In this document: positions 9,282 to 18,458 of the stretch, piece by piece
How the letters are laid out: each line of letters begins with the position of its first letter
How positions within the stretch are numbered: position 1 is the stretch's first letter
DNA from: Novosphingobium sp.
Lineage (GTDB): Bacteria > Pseudomonadota > Alphaproteobacteria > Sphingomonadales > Sphingomonadaceae
Direction: 5' to 3'
DNA: 64,000 nucleotides
Assembly (NCBI RefSeq): GCF_024642085.1
Contig: NZ_JAHEBV010000002.1
Span: 62,001 to 126,000 of the forward strand
Translations under genes and position numbers: made by a program
The notes under the pieces: generated by a model
Seen by the model: the letters and a program-made list of their open reading frames with translations, nothing else
The model's database searches: none
Told to the model about the DNA's origin: nothing

Positions 9282-9725
9282 TCAGAACGGTTTAACGATC
9301 ACCAGAATGACGATCAGCGCCGCAGCGATGCCCGGGATCTCGTTCAGCATGCGCAGGTGCTTGCCAGTCAGGCGCCGCTCTCCCTGGGCCAAAGCGGCGT
9401 GATATCCGGCCAGCCAGACGTGATAGGCGCTGAGCGCCAGTACCAAACCCAGCTTGGCGTGAAACCAGCCTTGACCAAAGGCGCCAATAGAGACTGCCAA
9501 GGCCAGGCCAAGAAGCCACACCACGACCAGCGAAGGCCACAGAATGATCTTCAGCAGCTTGGCCTCGCGGTCTGTCCACACCGCGTTTTCGGCCGAATCT
9601 ATGGCGCATTCCTGATGGTAGACAAAGAAACGCGGCAACATGAACAGGCCGGCCATCCAAAAAATCACGAACACGACATGCCCGGCTTTCAGCCACAAAT
9701 ACGTCATGGAAAGCACCCACTGCAT
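9282..9725 (-). CDS. hemJ: Protoporphyrinogen IX oxidase HemJ
   Basis: Membrane heme-biosynthesis enzyme that oxidises protoporphyrinogen IX. The 147-residue protein has four predicted membrane helices. It opens with YLWLKAGHVVFVIFWMAGLFMLPR, the HemJ/UPF0093 hallmark with the conserved His. It later has WFHAKLGLVLALSAYH and the RMLNEIPG loop. The ATG at 9725 gives the usual short tail before the first helix; an ATG at 9707 is an alternative. It lies between the TonB-receptor terminator and rho, near hemE, which acts earlier in the same pathway. Confidence 0.93.
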   Translation of the reverse strand: MQWVLSMTYLWLKAGHVVFVIFWMAGLFMLPRFFVYHQECAIDSAENAVWTDREAKLLKIILWPSLVVVWLLGLALAVSIGAFGQGWFHAKLGLVLALSAYHVWLAGYHAALAQGERRLTGKHLRMLNEIPGIAAALIVILVIVKPF

Positions 9726-9826
9726 AAGCCAGGTCCATAGAGCCGCGAAGCTATCGAACTCAAGGAAAGATCATGCCGGCCTGTGACTTACCGCTGTCGG
9801 CTTGGCAAGGGCAGACTGTGCAAAGC

Positions 9827-9862
9827 AAAAGGCCCGGAACCGCGTGCGGTCCCGGGCCTTTT
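9827..9862 (-). terminator. Intrinsic terminator after the TonB receptor
   Basis: A long hairpin with stem AAAAGGCCCGG.ACCGC paired to GCGGT.CCGGGCCTTTT around a 2-nt loop. It ends in a T-run on the minus strand and an equivalent run on the plus strand. It lies 20 nt past the TonB-receptor stop and would separate that gene from hemJ. Confidence 0.85.
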
Positions 9863-9882
9863 GTCAGAACCGGATCAGGCGG

Positions 9883-12633
9883 TCAGAACTTGCCGCGCAG
9901 TGTTACACCGTAGGTCCGCGGTTCGGCCAGGAATGCAGAAAAGATCTGGCGACCACCGGGGAACGCTGGATAGGTGAACGCGGCTGATGCACCGCCTGCC
10001 TGGAACGGGGTGTTGAAGGCAACCTGAGTATAATCCTTGTCGAACAGGTTCTGAACCCAGGCTTCTATCGCCCACTTCTTGTCCGGACCGCGCAGACCAA
10101 CGCGGGCATTGACCAGGATGAAAGAATCCTGCGCTTTCTGCGGGAACAGGTCAGAACCGGTGTTATAATCGCTGCTTAACCGTCCATCGACGTAGAACAG
10201 GGCAGACAAGCCGGAACTGCCGATGTCCGGGGTCCAAGACGCCGAACTTGTCACGACCAGTTCCGGGGCGTTTGAAAGCTGTTTGCCCGGCAGCAGGCGC
10301 AGTGCAGGATCCAGCGGAGCGCCGCTTTTATTACCGACCAGGTCATTGCGATACTTGGTGCTCGAATAGGTCACACCAAAGTTGAAGGCCAGATTGCGTG
10401 CCGGATTGATGGCGCTTTCAATTTCAACGCCTTGGCTGAGGACGCCGTAGCTGACATCACCGATCGGACATGCTCCGGTGGCTGCGCTGGCATCACGGTC
10501 GAGCCCGCCAAGGCTTGATTTGCAGCCATTGACCGTCTGGACCAGGAAGACCGAACCATTGAAGGTGTTGAGCTGGAAGTTCTTGAACTCCTGCCGGAAG
10601 CCGGTGATCGAGACGCTGAACGGCCGGGTGCCGTATTTCAGCCCGACTTCGTACGCGTTGTTGAGTTCCGGATCGAATTGCAGGTTGCCAACCAGCGACT
10701 GGGCACCGCCAGCAGCCGCAAATGTAGTGGTGGGCACGCCAGCAACCGGCAGGATGGGTAGTTTCAGCGCCGACCGGTCAAGGTTGAAGCCGCCTGCCTT
10801 ATAGCCCTTGGAAAAGCTGGCATAAGCCAGCAGATCGGGCGTGACCTTGTAAGACAGCACGGCAGTGCCGGTGAACTCGCTTTCATTGCGCTTGCTGTTA
10901 ATCGAAACGCCGTTCAGTTCTGCGGTTGAGTTGCCTTGGCAGCCCAGCCCGATCAACGCGCCGGCCAGGCCACGCGCCAAGGCGTTAGCACTGGTGAGAG
11001 CACTGGTCAGACTGCTTTGCAGTGACGTACAGACCGTGTTGTTATTGCCGAAGGTGGCGTTGAAGTCCTTCTTTTCCCACGTGTAGCGCGCGCCCAGGGT
11101 CAGCTTGAGCTGATCGGTAAGCGAAATGATGTTGTGGGTGAACAGCGCGTAATTGCGGCTTTTCTGGTTATAGACATCAGTCGTGCTGCCAAGGTTATTC
11201 AGCCCGTCGAGCGTCGTGAAACCAGCTGCAATTGCTGCACCTGTAGCCCCGCCGCCGCTAGCACTTGCGATAGTTGCCGGTCCGACTGTCGGCGGAACGC
11301 AACCAACGTTGGTGGGCGAATACAGACCGGCAAGAGAGCCTCCGCTGATAATGCGGCAGGTGGCAAAGCGGCCATACTGGTTGCCAAACCGCAAATTGTC
11401 GGACAGCGACAACCGTTCATCGGCAAGGAAGCCACCGATTAACCAGTCCAGCTTATCGTTGAAGGCTGAACCTTGCAGGCGCAGTTCCTGGCTGAAAGTC
11501 TTGAACTGGCGGAACGCATTTCCGTCGTCGGACCGGTACAGAATATCGACCGCTGAATAGTCAGTGTCCGAACCTCCCCCGCTCTTGTATTCGCGGTAAC
11601 CGGTGATCGAGGTCAGCTTGGCGGCACCCAGATCCTGGTTCCATTCAAGGCTGACACCGCCATCGTTGGTGGTACCGTGGAAAGTACGCCCTGAGTTTAC
11701 CCAGATATTACGGCTGAACGGATCGCTGAAACCCGCTGCCGGCTGGCCAAGATCGGTCAACACGCGAACGATATTATTCTGTGCCGGATCGTTGAGCCCG
11801 CCAATCAACGGATTGAAGTTGCGATCAAGATAGACCGCAGCGCAGCAGTCTTCGCTCTTGTGGGAATAATCGCCAATCAGACGGATGGAGGTAGCATCGC
11901 TCGGCTCAAACAGCAGCTGGCCGCGCACGAAATACCGGTTCCGGTTGTTCACGTCGCGGTTGTTTAGCACGTCGTTGTAGAACCCGTCGCGCTTGGAATA
12001 AACGCCGTCGACACGAACAGCGAGTTGGTCCGAAATCGGACCGGTCAATCCGCCAGCCAGCCGCCAGTAGTTGAAGTTGCCGTAAGTCGCTTCGGCATTG
12101 CCCCCGAAAGTGAATGACGGCTTCTTGCTGATCACGTGGATCAGGCCTGCCGAAGCATTGCGCCCGAAAAGCGTACCCTGCGGACCGCGCAGCACTTCAA
12201 CACGTTCGATTTCGCCCAGTTCATTAAGGCCTATACCTGAGCGCGAACGATAGACGCCATCGATGAATACCGCGACAGAACTTTCCAGACCGGGATTGTC
12301 ACCAACCGTGCCGATGCCGCGAATACGCGCCGAACCGTTTGCTTCGGTGCCGGTAGAGGATACGAGCAGCGACGGGGCAAGCTGGTTAAGCTGGCGAATA
12401 TCGTTTGCCCCCGAGTTTTGCAAAGACTGTGCATTGACCGCCGAAATCGCGATCGGCACGTTCGACAAAGCTTCGGCCCGGCGGGTCGCGGTGACGATAA
12501 TTTCACCGCTGGCAGTTTCACCTTCGTCAGCCTGTGCAGTGGAATCCTGCGCGTAGGCCGGCGCGCTGAGCGCCAGAACGCTTGAAGCCGCAACAAGCGC
12601 CTGCAAGCTGATTTTCCGCGAAAAATACCTCAT
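9883..12633 (-). CDS. TonB-dependent outer-membrane receptor
   Basis: A 916-residue outer-membrane transporter. The signal peptide (MRYFSRKISLQALVAASSVLAL...APAYAQ) is followed by the TonB-box-like GEIIVTATRR. A plug domain (about 50-160) has VPIAISAV and IERVEVLRGPQGTLFGRNA. The long beta-barrel ends in the aromatic C-terminal signature TLRGKF. The substrate is not evident; the plug resembles the large sphingomonad families for siderophores, vitamins or carbohydrates. The ORF starts at a TTG; the ATG at 12633 with GGGAG upstream is preferred. The gene ends at a strong terminator. It stands between hemE and hemJ. Confidence 0.93.
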   Translation of the reverse strand: MRYFSRKISLQALVAASSVLALSAPAYAQDSTAQADEGETASGEIIVTATRRAEALSNVPIAISAVNAQSLQNSGANDIRQLNQLAPSLLVSSTGTEANGSARIRGIGTVGDNPGLESSVAVFIDGVYRSRSGIGLNELGEIERVEVLRGPQGTLFGRNASAGLIHVISKKPSFTFGGNAEATYGNFNYWRLAGGLTGPISDQLAVRVDGVYSKRDGFYNDVLNNRDVNNRNRYFVRGQLLFEPSDATSIRLIGDYSHKSEDCCAAVYLDRNFNPLIGGLNDPAQNNIVRVLTDLGQPAAGFSDPFSRNIWVNSGRTFHGTTNDGGVSLEWNQDLGAAKLTSITGYREYKSGGGSDTDYSAVDILYRSDDGNAFRQFKTFSQELRLQGSAFNDKLDWLIGGFLADERLSLSDNLRFGNQYGRFATCRIISGGSLAGLYSPTNVGCVPPTVGPATIASASGGGATGAAIAAGFTTLDGLNNLGSTTDVYNQKSRNYALFTHNIISLTDQLKLTLGARYTWEKKDFNATFGNNNTVCTSLQSSLTSALTSANALARGLAGALIGLGCQGNSTAELNGVSINSKRNESEFTGTAVLSYKVTPDLLAYASFSKGYKAGGFNLDRSALKLPILPVAGVPTTTFAAAGGAQSLVGNLQFDPELNNAYEVGLKYGTRPFSVSITGFRQEFKNFQLNTFNGSVFLVQTVNGCKSSLGGLDRDASAATGACPIGDVSYGVLSQGVEIESAINPARNLAFNFGVTYSSTKYRNDLVGNKSGAPLDPALRLLPGKQLSNAPELVVTSSASWTPDIGSSGLSALFYVDGRLSSDYNTGSDLFPQKAQDSFILVNARVGLRGPDKKWAIEAWVQNLFDKDYTQVAFNTPFQAGGASAAFTYPAFPGGRQIFSAFLAEPRTYGVTLRGKF

Positions 12634-12782
12634 CAATCGACTCCCATTGAAATCCGGCCCGACCTTATGCGGTCGTGGTTAGCTGTTCAGTTCTAGACCC
12701 GGCGCAACAATCTCTCAATGTCCGAAATGCTTGGCGAACACAATTAACCGGCAACCAGTGCAAGCAGGCCACATAGCATGCC

Positions 12783-13808
12783 TTAAGGACGCCAACCCCG
12801 AACCAGCGCCAGTAAATGGCCAACATTCTCGACCGGTGTGGTCTGACCAATCCCGTGTCCCAGGTTGAACACGTGGGGTCGATCAGCAAAAGTATCGAGG
12901 ATTTTCAGCGTTTGGCGCTCCAGTTCCGCTCCTCCTGCCAAGAGCAGGAGGGGATCAAGATTGCCCTGCACTGGCATGCGAGAAGGAAGTACACGTGCCG
13001 CCCACAGCGGATCGACCGTTTCGTCGATCCCCACTGCATCAACTTTGGTCTCGCGGACATAGGCATCGAGTTTCTCGCCCGCGCCCTTGGGAAAGCCGAT
13101 GATCGGAACGTCAGGAAATCGCTGGCGAAGCGCTGACACAATCGCTGCGTTGGGTGCCACCACCCAGCGTTCGAACTCTGCAGGAGCCAGGCTGCCAGCC
13201 CAGCTGTCAAACAATTGCACTGCCTCGGCCCCTGCCAGGATCTGGCCGCCAAGATATTCGACCGTCACCGCAGTGATCGCATCGATGATGGCCTGGAACG
13301 CGGCCGGATCGCGGTAAGCCATGGCACGGGTGTCATGCTGGTCGCGGCTGCCCTGACCGTTGACCATATAGGTCGCGACGGTCCACGGGCTGCCGGCAAA
13401 ACCCAGCATCGTCTTGTCTGCGGGCAGGGCCGCGCGCACCAACTTGACTGTTTCATAGATCGGGGAAAGCCGCTCGGGCACCGCGTGAAGCGCGGCCAGC
13501 GCCGCGTCCGCCAACCGCGGGGAGAGGTGTGGCCCCTCGCCCGCCAGGAACTCAAGATCCTGGCCCATGGCATAAGGAACGATCAGGATATCCGAAAACA
13601 GGATTGCCCCGTCAAAGCCGAACCGGCGGATCGGCTGCAAGGTGATTTCGGCCGCCGCTTCGCTATCATAAACCAGCGGCAGGAACCCGCCCTTCTGTTC
13701 ACGCAAAGCGCGATATTCGGGAAGATAACGCCCCGCTTGGCGCATCAGCCAGACTGGCCGATCACTGGAGTTTTCACCCCGCAGGGTACGTAGGAGCAAA
13801 CCGGGCAT
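12783..13808 (-). CDS. hemE: Uroporphyrinogen decarboxylase HemE
   Basis: Converts uroporphyrinogen III to coproporphyrinogen III in heme synthesis. The signature PVWLMRQAGRYLPEYR (about 18-33) carries the substrate-binding residues. GFAGSPWTVATYMV and VQLFDSWAG are further family blocks, and GHGIGQTTPVENV closes the barrel. The ORF track starts at a TTG (13826). I prefer the ATG at 13808, which has AGGAA about 8 nt upstream and gives a normal 341-residue protein. hemE flanks the proposed replication origin, as in Caulobacter. Confidence 0.96.
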   Translation of the reverse strand: MPGLLLRTLRGENSSDRPVWLMRQAGRYLPEYRALREQKGGFLPLVYDSEAAAEITLQPIRRFGFDGAILFSDILIVPYAMGQDLEFLAGEGPHLSPRLADAALAALHAVPERLSPIYETVKLVRAALPADKTMLGFAGSPWTVATYMVNGQGSRDQHDTRAMAYRDPAAFQAIIDAITAVTVEYLGGQILAGAEAVQLFDSWAGSLAPAEFERWVVAPNAAIVSALRQRFPDVPIIGFPKGAGEKLDAYVRETKVDAVGIDETVDPLWAARVLPSRMPVQGNLDPLLLLAGGAELERQTLKILDTFADRPHVFNLGHGIGQTTPVENVGHLLALVRGWRP

Positions 13809-14126
13809 CGGGCGATTCCTAATCAAAACAATAAGATTCTTAAAAGGATTCTGTAGGTTGTTGTGCTGTGGAAAGCGGGGACGACGCGCCCTTGCCTGAT
13901 TTGTGCCGGACTGAACAGGGCCAAGCGCAACGGCGAATCCCTACCCCTGCGCGTCAAGCTTAAGCTATGCCCGCTATCCCCAGCCTGTGGGGAACAGTTT
14001 CCCCCTGTCCACAAGAGTCCATTTCGAAGGCCGGTTGCGGGCAGCGAATCCCTTGCCGAACTTGTGCCTGCTGTTGTCCCGTGGTTTATGCGGGCCTCTG
14101 TCCACAGGGGCTTTTCCGATCCCGTC
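13809..14126. other. oriC: Probable chromosomal replication origin (oriC) between hemE and ppsR
   Basis: This is one of the two longest gene-free stretches in the window. The Caulobacter origin (Cori) and the predicted Rickettsia origin lie between hemE and RP001, a family I equate with ppsR (DUF299), so synteny is direct. Sequence support: an AT-rich segment (about 13820-13862, AATCAAAACAATAAGATTCT) next to hemE. Five 9-mers are each two mismatches from the DnaA box TTATCCACA: 13867-13875 (minus), 13974-13982 (plus), 13986-13994 (minus), 14005-14013 (plus) and 14098-14106 (plus). Six GANTC methylation sites lie in 237 bp. Gene orientation switches here from mostly minus to mostly plus. parABS lies within 12 kb. 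No perfect DnaA box is present, so function is inferred. Confidence 0.75.
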
Positions 14127-14957
14127 ATGCCGCGCCTGCACCTGCATCTTTTGTCCGATTCAACCGGCGAAACCCTGGAGATGATCGCCAAGGCAGCGCT
14201 CGCGCAGTTCGAGGGAGCGGATGTATCGCGCCATTTTTGGCCGATGGTCCGCAGCCAACAACACCTTGACCGGATCATGGGTGAAATCGCCAGCAATCCG
14301 GGCGTGGTATTCTTCACGCTGGTCAATGCCGAAACCCGCACCCGGCTGGAAGAGCAGTGCCGCACGCTTGGCCTGCCAATCGTTCCAGTGCTTGATGCAG
14401 CGGTCGAAGCACTAGAAAGCGCACTGGGCCAGCACCCCAAGGCCCGGCCTGGCCGCCAGCATATGATGGATGAGGCATACTTTGCGCGGGTCGATGCGAT
14501 CCAGTTTACCATCGCGCATGATGATGGCGTGCTGTGGGAAGACTGGGAAGAAGCCGACATCGTGCTCGCCGGCGTTTCGCGAAGTTCCAAGACCCCGACC
14601 AGCATTTATCTGGCCAACCGGGGTTACAAGGTGGCCAACATACCGATCGTTGTGGAAAGTCCGCCGCCTTCAGCACTCTACGGCCTGCGACATCCGCTGG
14701 TGGTCGGGCTGACGACTGCGCCAGAACGGTTGATCCAAGTACGCCGCAATCGCTTGCTGTCGCTTAACCAGGCGCCCGAAACGGCCTATGTGGATGAAGA
14801 TCGCGTTGCCAAGGAAGTGCAGTTTGCGCGGCGCATGTTTGCCGACAACGACTGGCCGGTGATCGATGTTACCCGACGCTCGATCGAAGAGGCTGCAGCG
14901 GCGATCATCAACCTCTACAACGAGTTTCTGGCCGCGCGCGAGGCTGCGGCGGAATGA
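14127..14957 (+). CDS. ppsR: Pyruvate,water dikinase regulatory protein (PPSR, DUF299 kinase/pyrophosphorylase)
   Basis: Bifunctional ADP-dependent kinase and Pi-dependent pyrophosphorylase family that inactivates and reactivates PEP synthetase or PPDK by threonine phosphorylation. The 276-residue protein has the N-terminal [11 protein letters not shown] motif (about 6-16), a [16 protein letters not shown] block and the P-loop-like [11 protein letters not shown] (about 149-159). The C-terminal segment around DVTRRSIEE is typical. The ATG at 14127 opens with [13 protein letters not shown]; the longer track ORF runs back through the origin. No PEP synthetase gene lies in the window. The family corresponds to RP001, the origin-flanking gene of Rickettsia and Caulobacter. 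Confidence 0.93.
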   Translation: MPRLHLHLLSDSTGETLEMIAKAALAQFEGADVSRHFWPMVRSQQHLDRIMGEIASNPGVVFFTLVNAETRTRLEEQCRTLGLPIVPVLDAAVEALESALGQHPKARPGRQHMMDEAYFARVDAIQFTIAHDDGVLWEDWEEADIVLAGVSRSSKTPTSIYLANRGYKVANIPIVVESPPPSALYGLRHPLVVGLTTAPERLIQVRRNRLLSLNQAPETAYVDEDRVAKEVQFARRMFADNDWPVIDVTRRSIEEAAAAIINLYNEFLAAREAAAE

Positions 14958-15541
14958 CCTTGATCCTTGCTTCGCAAAGCGCCTCACGCAGCGCTATGCT
15001 GAAGGCGGCCGGTGTGCTGCATCAGGCGGTTCCCGCTCATCTTGACGAGCGGGCGATCGAAGCTGAACTGTCAAGCTCGATGCCCGAAACTATTGCTCTT
15101 GCCCTTGCCCAGGCCAAGGCCGAAGCGGTGTCGCGCCAAAGACCGGGCGACCTGGTGCTGGGGAGTGATTCTCTGGTCGTGGTGGGTGGGCGCCGCTTCG
15201 ACAAGCCCGCCAGCCGGGATGAGGCGGCCGCACACCTGCGCTTGTTTTCAGGCAAGCATATGTCGCTCCATTCCGCCGCCGCTTTGGCCCGCGGCGGGCG
15301 GTGCCTGTGGAAGCAGGTTGATACGGCAACTCTGGCCTTCCGCGATCTGTCGGATCGCTTCATCGCTGGATACCTCGATCACGAATGGCCAGCCGTGGCC
15401 GGCTGCGTCGGGGTATTCCGGATTGAGGGGCTCGGCATTCAATTGTTCGAAGAGATTCGCGGTGATCATTTCACCGTGCTGGGAATGCCGTTGTTCCTGG
15501 TATTGCGGGCCCTGCGCGAGTTGAAGGCAATTTCGGCATGA
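14954..15541 (+). CDS. maf: Maf family nucleoside triphosphate pyrophosphatase
   Basis: House-cleaning enzyme that hydrolyses modified or non-canonical nucleoside triphosphates. The 195-residue protein begins [15 protein letters not shown], the Maf phosphate-binding start. It has [10 protein letters not shown] at about 67-76 with the catalytic Asp, and ends with the [12 protein letters not shown]-like block ([14 protein letters not shown]). It overlaps ppsR and aroE by ATGA-type junctions, forming a tight ppsR-maf-aroE-coaE operon. Which Maf subfamily, and hence which nucleotide, is not clear from sequence alone. Confidence 0.93.
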   Translation: MTLILASQSASRSAMLKAAGVLHQAVPAHLDERAIEAELSSSMPETIALALAQAKAEAVSRQRPGDLVLGSDSLVVVGGRRFDKPASRDEAAAHLRLFSGKHMSLHSAAALARGGRCLWKQVDTATLAFRDLSDRFIAGYLDHEWPAVAGCVGVFRIEGLGIQLFEEIRGDHFTVLGMPLFLVLRALRELKAISA

Positions 15542-16395
15542 CGCGCCCCTATGCCGAGGTGATCGGCGATCCAATCGCACAGTCGAAGTCGCCTGCGATC
15601 CATTCATTCTGGTTGGACAAGCTCGGTATCGATGCGGGTTACCGTGCATGCCAGGTGCCCCCTGACGGGCTGGAAACATATCTCGCACAGCGTCGAACCG
15701 ACACGGCCTGGCTTGGCTGCAATGTAACCATGCCGCATAAACAGGCTATCATGCCGCTGGTGGACCAAATCGATGCGGCCGCCCAGCGGATCGGGGCTGT
15801 CAACACAGTGGTTCGCAGTGCCCACGGCGTGCTTGCCGGAACCAACACCGATGTAGCCGGATTCCTCGAACCGCTCCAGCCGCTGCTGGGCCAGCAGCAC
15901 CTTTTCCGCATTGCCCGCGTGTTCGGTGCTGGCGGAGCCGCGCGCGCGATTGTCAGTGCGCTGTCCAACGCCGGGTTTGCCATTGTGCTGGCTGCACGTG
16001 ATCCGGCAAAAGCCGCCGAATTGCTGGGCGAACTGGCTCATGGTGATGACAACCACGCGGTCCAGCTTGCGCACTTTGCTCAGCCGACCGATTTTGCTTT
16101 CGATGACAGGCAAGGAATCTGTGACATCGTGGTCAATGCCAGCCCTCTCGGCATGGCGGGGCAGTCACCGCTTGAACTGGATTTCAGCCACGTCCCCCCG
16201 GGAAGTATAATCTATGACATCGTTACTCATCCCCTTGAAACGCCGTTGCTGGTCGCGGCGCGCGAACGGGGGTTTGAAACGGTCGACGGTCTGGCCATGT
16301 TGATCGGTCAGGCCGCTGCGGCATTCGAATTGTTTTTCGGCCAACCTGCGCCGCGCAAATACGACGCCGAGCTGCGCGACCGTTTGACGCGATGA
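15538..16395 (+). CDS. aroE: Shikimate dehydrogenase AroE
   Basis: NADPH-dependent reduction of 3-dehydroshikimate in aromatic amino-acid synthesis. The 285-residue protein has the substrate site [10 protein letters not shown] near the start and [10 protein letters not shown] with the catalytic Lys (about 66-70). NTDVAGF follows, and the Rossmann motif is [10 protein letters not shown] (about 129). It overlaps maf and coaE by 4 nt each, indicating translational coupling. Confidence 0.96.
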   Translation: MTRPYAEVIGDPIAQSKSPAIHSFWLDKLGIDAGYRACQVPPDGLETYLAQRRTDTAWLGCNVTMPHKQAIMPLVDQIDAAAQRIGAVNTVVRSAHGVLAGTNTDVAGFLEPLQPLLGQQHLFRIARVFGAGGAARAIVSALSNAGFAIVLAARDPAKAAELLGELAHGDDNHAVQLAHFAQPTDFAFDDRQGICDIVVNASPLGMAGQSPLELDFSHVPPGSIIYDIVTHPLETPLLVAARERGFETVDGLAMLIGQAAAAFELFFGQPAPRKYDAELRDRLTR

Positions 16396-16991
16396 GCAAG
16401 CCCTTCATCCTGGGTCTGACCGGATCGATCGGTATGGGCAAATCAGCCGTAGCCGAAATGTTCCGCGCCCTTGGTGTGCCGGTGTTCGATGCCGACGCTG
16501 CGGTGCACGAACTGCAAGGCCCTGACGGCGCTTGCGTGGCCCCGATCGAGCGTGCGTTCCCGGGAACGACCGGCCCGGGCGGGGTCGACCGGCCACGGCT
16601 TGGTGCGGCGGTGTTTGGTGATGCCGAAGCGCTAACACGGCTTGAGGCCATCGTTCACCCCGAAGTGGCTGAAATGCGCCGCACCTTTCTGGCTGACAAT
16701 GCGAACGCAGAGCTGATCGTTTTCGATATTCCTTTGCTGTACGAAAAAACCGGCCAGCACGGGCTTGATGCGGTGGTGGTCGTCTCGGCACCGCCGGAAA
16801 TGCAGCGCGCCAGGGTCTTGGCGCGGCCGGGCATGACGGCGCAAAAGTTTGAACAGATTCTGGCACTGCAGGTGTCCGATGCGGACAAACGCAGCCGGGC
16901 CGACTACGTAATCGACACCGGCATGACGCTGAATCAAACGCGCGATGCCGTCAAAGCATTGGTGCACGGGATCACCACTGCCGAAAAATAG
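16392..16991 (+). CDS. coaE: Dephospho-CoA kinase CoaE
   Basis: Phosphorylates dephospho-CoA in the last step of CoA synthesis. The P-loop GLTGSIGMGKSAV lies at about residues 8-20. The substrate motif VFDADAAVHEL and the Walker-B-like FDIPLLYEK follow, as in canonical CoaE. Length is 199 residues, normal. It overlaps aroE as ATGA and is followed 48 nt later by dnaQ. Confidence 0.96.
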   Translation: MSKPFILGLTGSIGMGKSAVAEMFRALGVPVFDADAAVHELQGPDGACVAPIERAFPGTTGPGGVDRPRLGAAVFGDAEALTRLEAIVHPEVAEMRRTFLADNANAELIVFDIPLLYEKTGQHGLDAVVVVSAPPEMQRARVLARPGMTAQKFEQILALQVSDADKRSRADYVIDTGMTLNQTRDAVKALVHGITTAEK

Positions 16992-17039
16992 CGCCGCGCC
17001 CCCTTGCGCAGGCGCGCGGACAGGCAGATATTCCCCTTA

Positions 17040-17726
17040 ATGCGTGAAATCATATTCGATACCGAGACCACCGGCCTTGATCCCAAGACCGGCGACCGCA
17101 TGGTGGAAATCGGCTGCATCGAAATGGTCAATCGGGTTACAACCGGGCAAACCTTTCACGCCTATTTCAACCCCGATCGTGACATGCCCCAGGCCGCCGA
17201 AGCGGTGCACGGGCTGTCGATCACTTTCCTGTCGGACAAGCCCCGCTTTCATGAGCGCGCCGCCGATCTACTCGCTTTTCTGGGCGATTCCCCGCTGGTT
17301 GCGCATAACGCCGGATTCGATTTCGGCTTCCTCAATACCGAACTGGAGATGTGCGGCCTTGATCCGGTCGACCGGGCGCGGATGATCGATACTGTCGCGC
17401 TGGCACGGATTCGGCACCCCGGCGCCAAGCTCAGCCTCGATGCATTGTGCTCCCGCTATGGCATCGACCGAAGCCACAGGACGTTGCACGGTGCGCTCCT
17501 TGACGCCGAATTGCTGGCCCAGGTCTATGTTGAACTGACCGGCGGACGCCAGATCGGGCTTCACCTGGCGGAGGATGCGGTGGACAGTCTGGTAGCCGCC
17601 TCCGTCACCTTGACGGTTCGCGAACGACCCCTTCGCCCCGCGCGGCCCCACCGGCCAAATGAGACGGAACTGGCGGCACATGCTGCCTTCCTCGAAACGG
17701 TCAAGGCGCCGCTCTGGCAGTCCTGA
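17040..17726 (+). CDS. dnaQ: DNA polymerase III epsilon subunit (3'-5' exonuclease) DnaQ
   Basis: Proofreading subunit of the replicative polymerase. The DEDDh motifs are complete: Exo I FDTETTGLD (about 6-14), Exo II around VAHNAGFDFGFLNTE, and Exo III HRTLHGALLDAELLAQVY. Length is 228 residues. The ATG at 17040 is chosen because it gives the standard N-terminus right before Exo I; the track ORF adds 12 extra codons. The C-terminal tail after about 185 is the likely alpha-subunit tether. Its place near the proposed origin matches the alphaproteobacterial coaE-dnaQ order. Confidence 0.96.
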   Translation: MREIIFDTETTGLDPKTGDRMVEIGCIEMVNRVTTGQTFHAYFNPDRDMPQAAEAVHGLSITFLSDKPRFHERAADLLAFLGDSPLVAHNAGFDFGFLNTELEMCGLDPVDRARMIDTVALARIRHPGAKLSLDALCSRYGIDRSHRTLHGALLDAELLAQVYVELTGGRQIGLHLAEDAVDSLVAASVTLTVRERPLRPARPHRPNETELAAHAAFLETVKAPLWQS

Positions 17727-17765
17727 TCCGAGCTTTCGGGGTTCGAAGACAGGAGTAAGTGATTC

Positions 17766-18332
17766 ATGGATATTCGCGTTTCCGGCCATCAGGTTGAAAC
17801 CGGCGAAGCCCTGCAAAGTCATGCGCAGGAACGCCTTTCCGCCATTGTCGACAAGTATTTCGGCCAGGCGCTGTCCAGCACCGTTACATTCAACCGCGCA
17901 CCGGCCAACGCCTTTCGCTGCGATATCGTCACGCACGCCATGCAGGGATTAGTGCTCAAGGGTGCCGGCATCGCGCAGGACGCGCACGTTGCGCTCGACC
18001 AGGCAGCGGAAAAAATCGACAAGCAGCTGCGCCGCTACAAGCGCCGGATCAAGGACCGCCACGAACAGCACAGCCACGCCAACCGCGCGGAAGACGCTGC
18101 CTATACCGTGTTCGAAGAGCCTGACCATGCAGCGGAAGAAGTTTCCGCCGATGCCCCGGTGGTCATTGCCGAAACCCGCGTCGACGTGCCCGAAACAACA
18201 GTTTCCGATGCCGTTATGATGCTTGATCTGCGTAATACCAACGCACTCCTTTTCAAAAATACGGGTACTGGTCGTCACAACATGGTTTACCGCCGCGGCG
18301 ATGGTTCGATCGGTTGGGTTGAACCTTCGTAA
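17766..18332 (+). CDS. hpf: Ribosome hibernation-promoting factor, long form (HPF/RaiA)
   Basis: Binds the 30S decoding region and, in the long form, pairs ribosomes into inactive 100S dimers. Residues 1-100 form the S30AE domain (DIRVSGHQVETGEALQSHAQ and the KIDKQLRRYKRRIKDR helix). A charged linker leads to a C-terminal dimerisation domain around MMLDLRNTNALLFKNTGTGRHNMVYRRGDG. The 188-residue length marks the long form. AGGAGT precedes the ATG. The adjacent downstream ptsN echoes the common rpoN-hpf-ptsN cluster, but rpoN is absent here. Confidence 0.95.
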   Translation: MDIRVSGHQVETGEALQSHAQERLSAIVDKYFGQALSSTVTFNRAPANAFRCDIVTHAMQGLVLKGAGIAQDAHVALDQAAEKIDKQLRRYKRRIKDRHEQHSHANRAEDAAYTVFEEPDHAAEEVSADAPVVIAETRVDVPETTVSDAVMMLDLRNTNALLFKNTGTGRHNMVYRRGDGSIGWVEPS

Positions 18333-18458
18333 CGGACAGGGTAAAGGCCCGCGCACTTTCCGGGGGGTGAGGATCAGGGGAACAGTTGCGGTGCTTCCGC
18401 AGTTGACCTTGCACCTGTGCCCCCCTTTTGCCGTTTTACGGAAGCTAGCGCCCCTGAA

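Noticed and set aside
12129-12143. TGATCACGTGGATCA palindrome in the first TonB receptor gene
   Set aside because: It shares CACGTG with parS but has GAT and ATC flanks in place of GTT and AAC, the positions that define parS.
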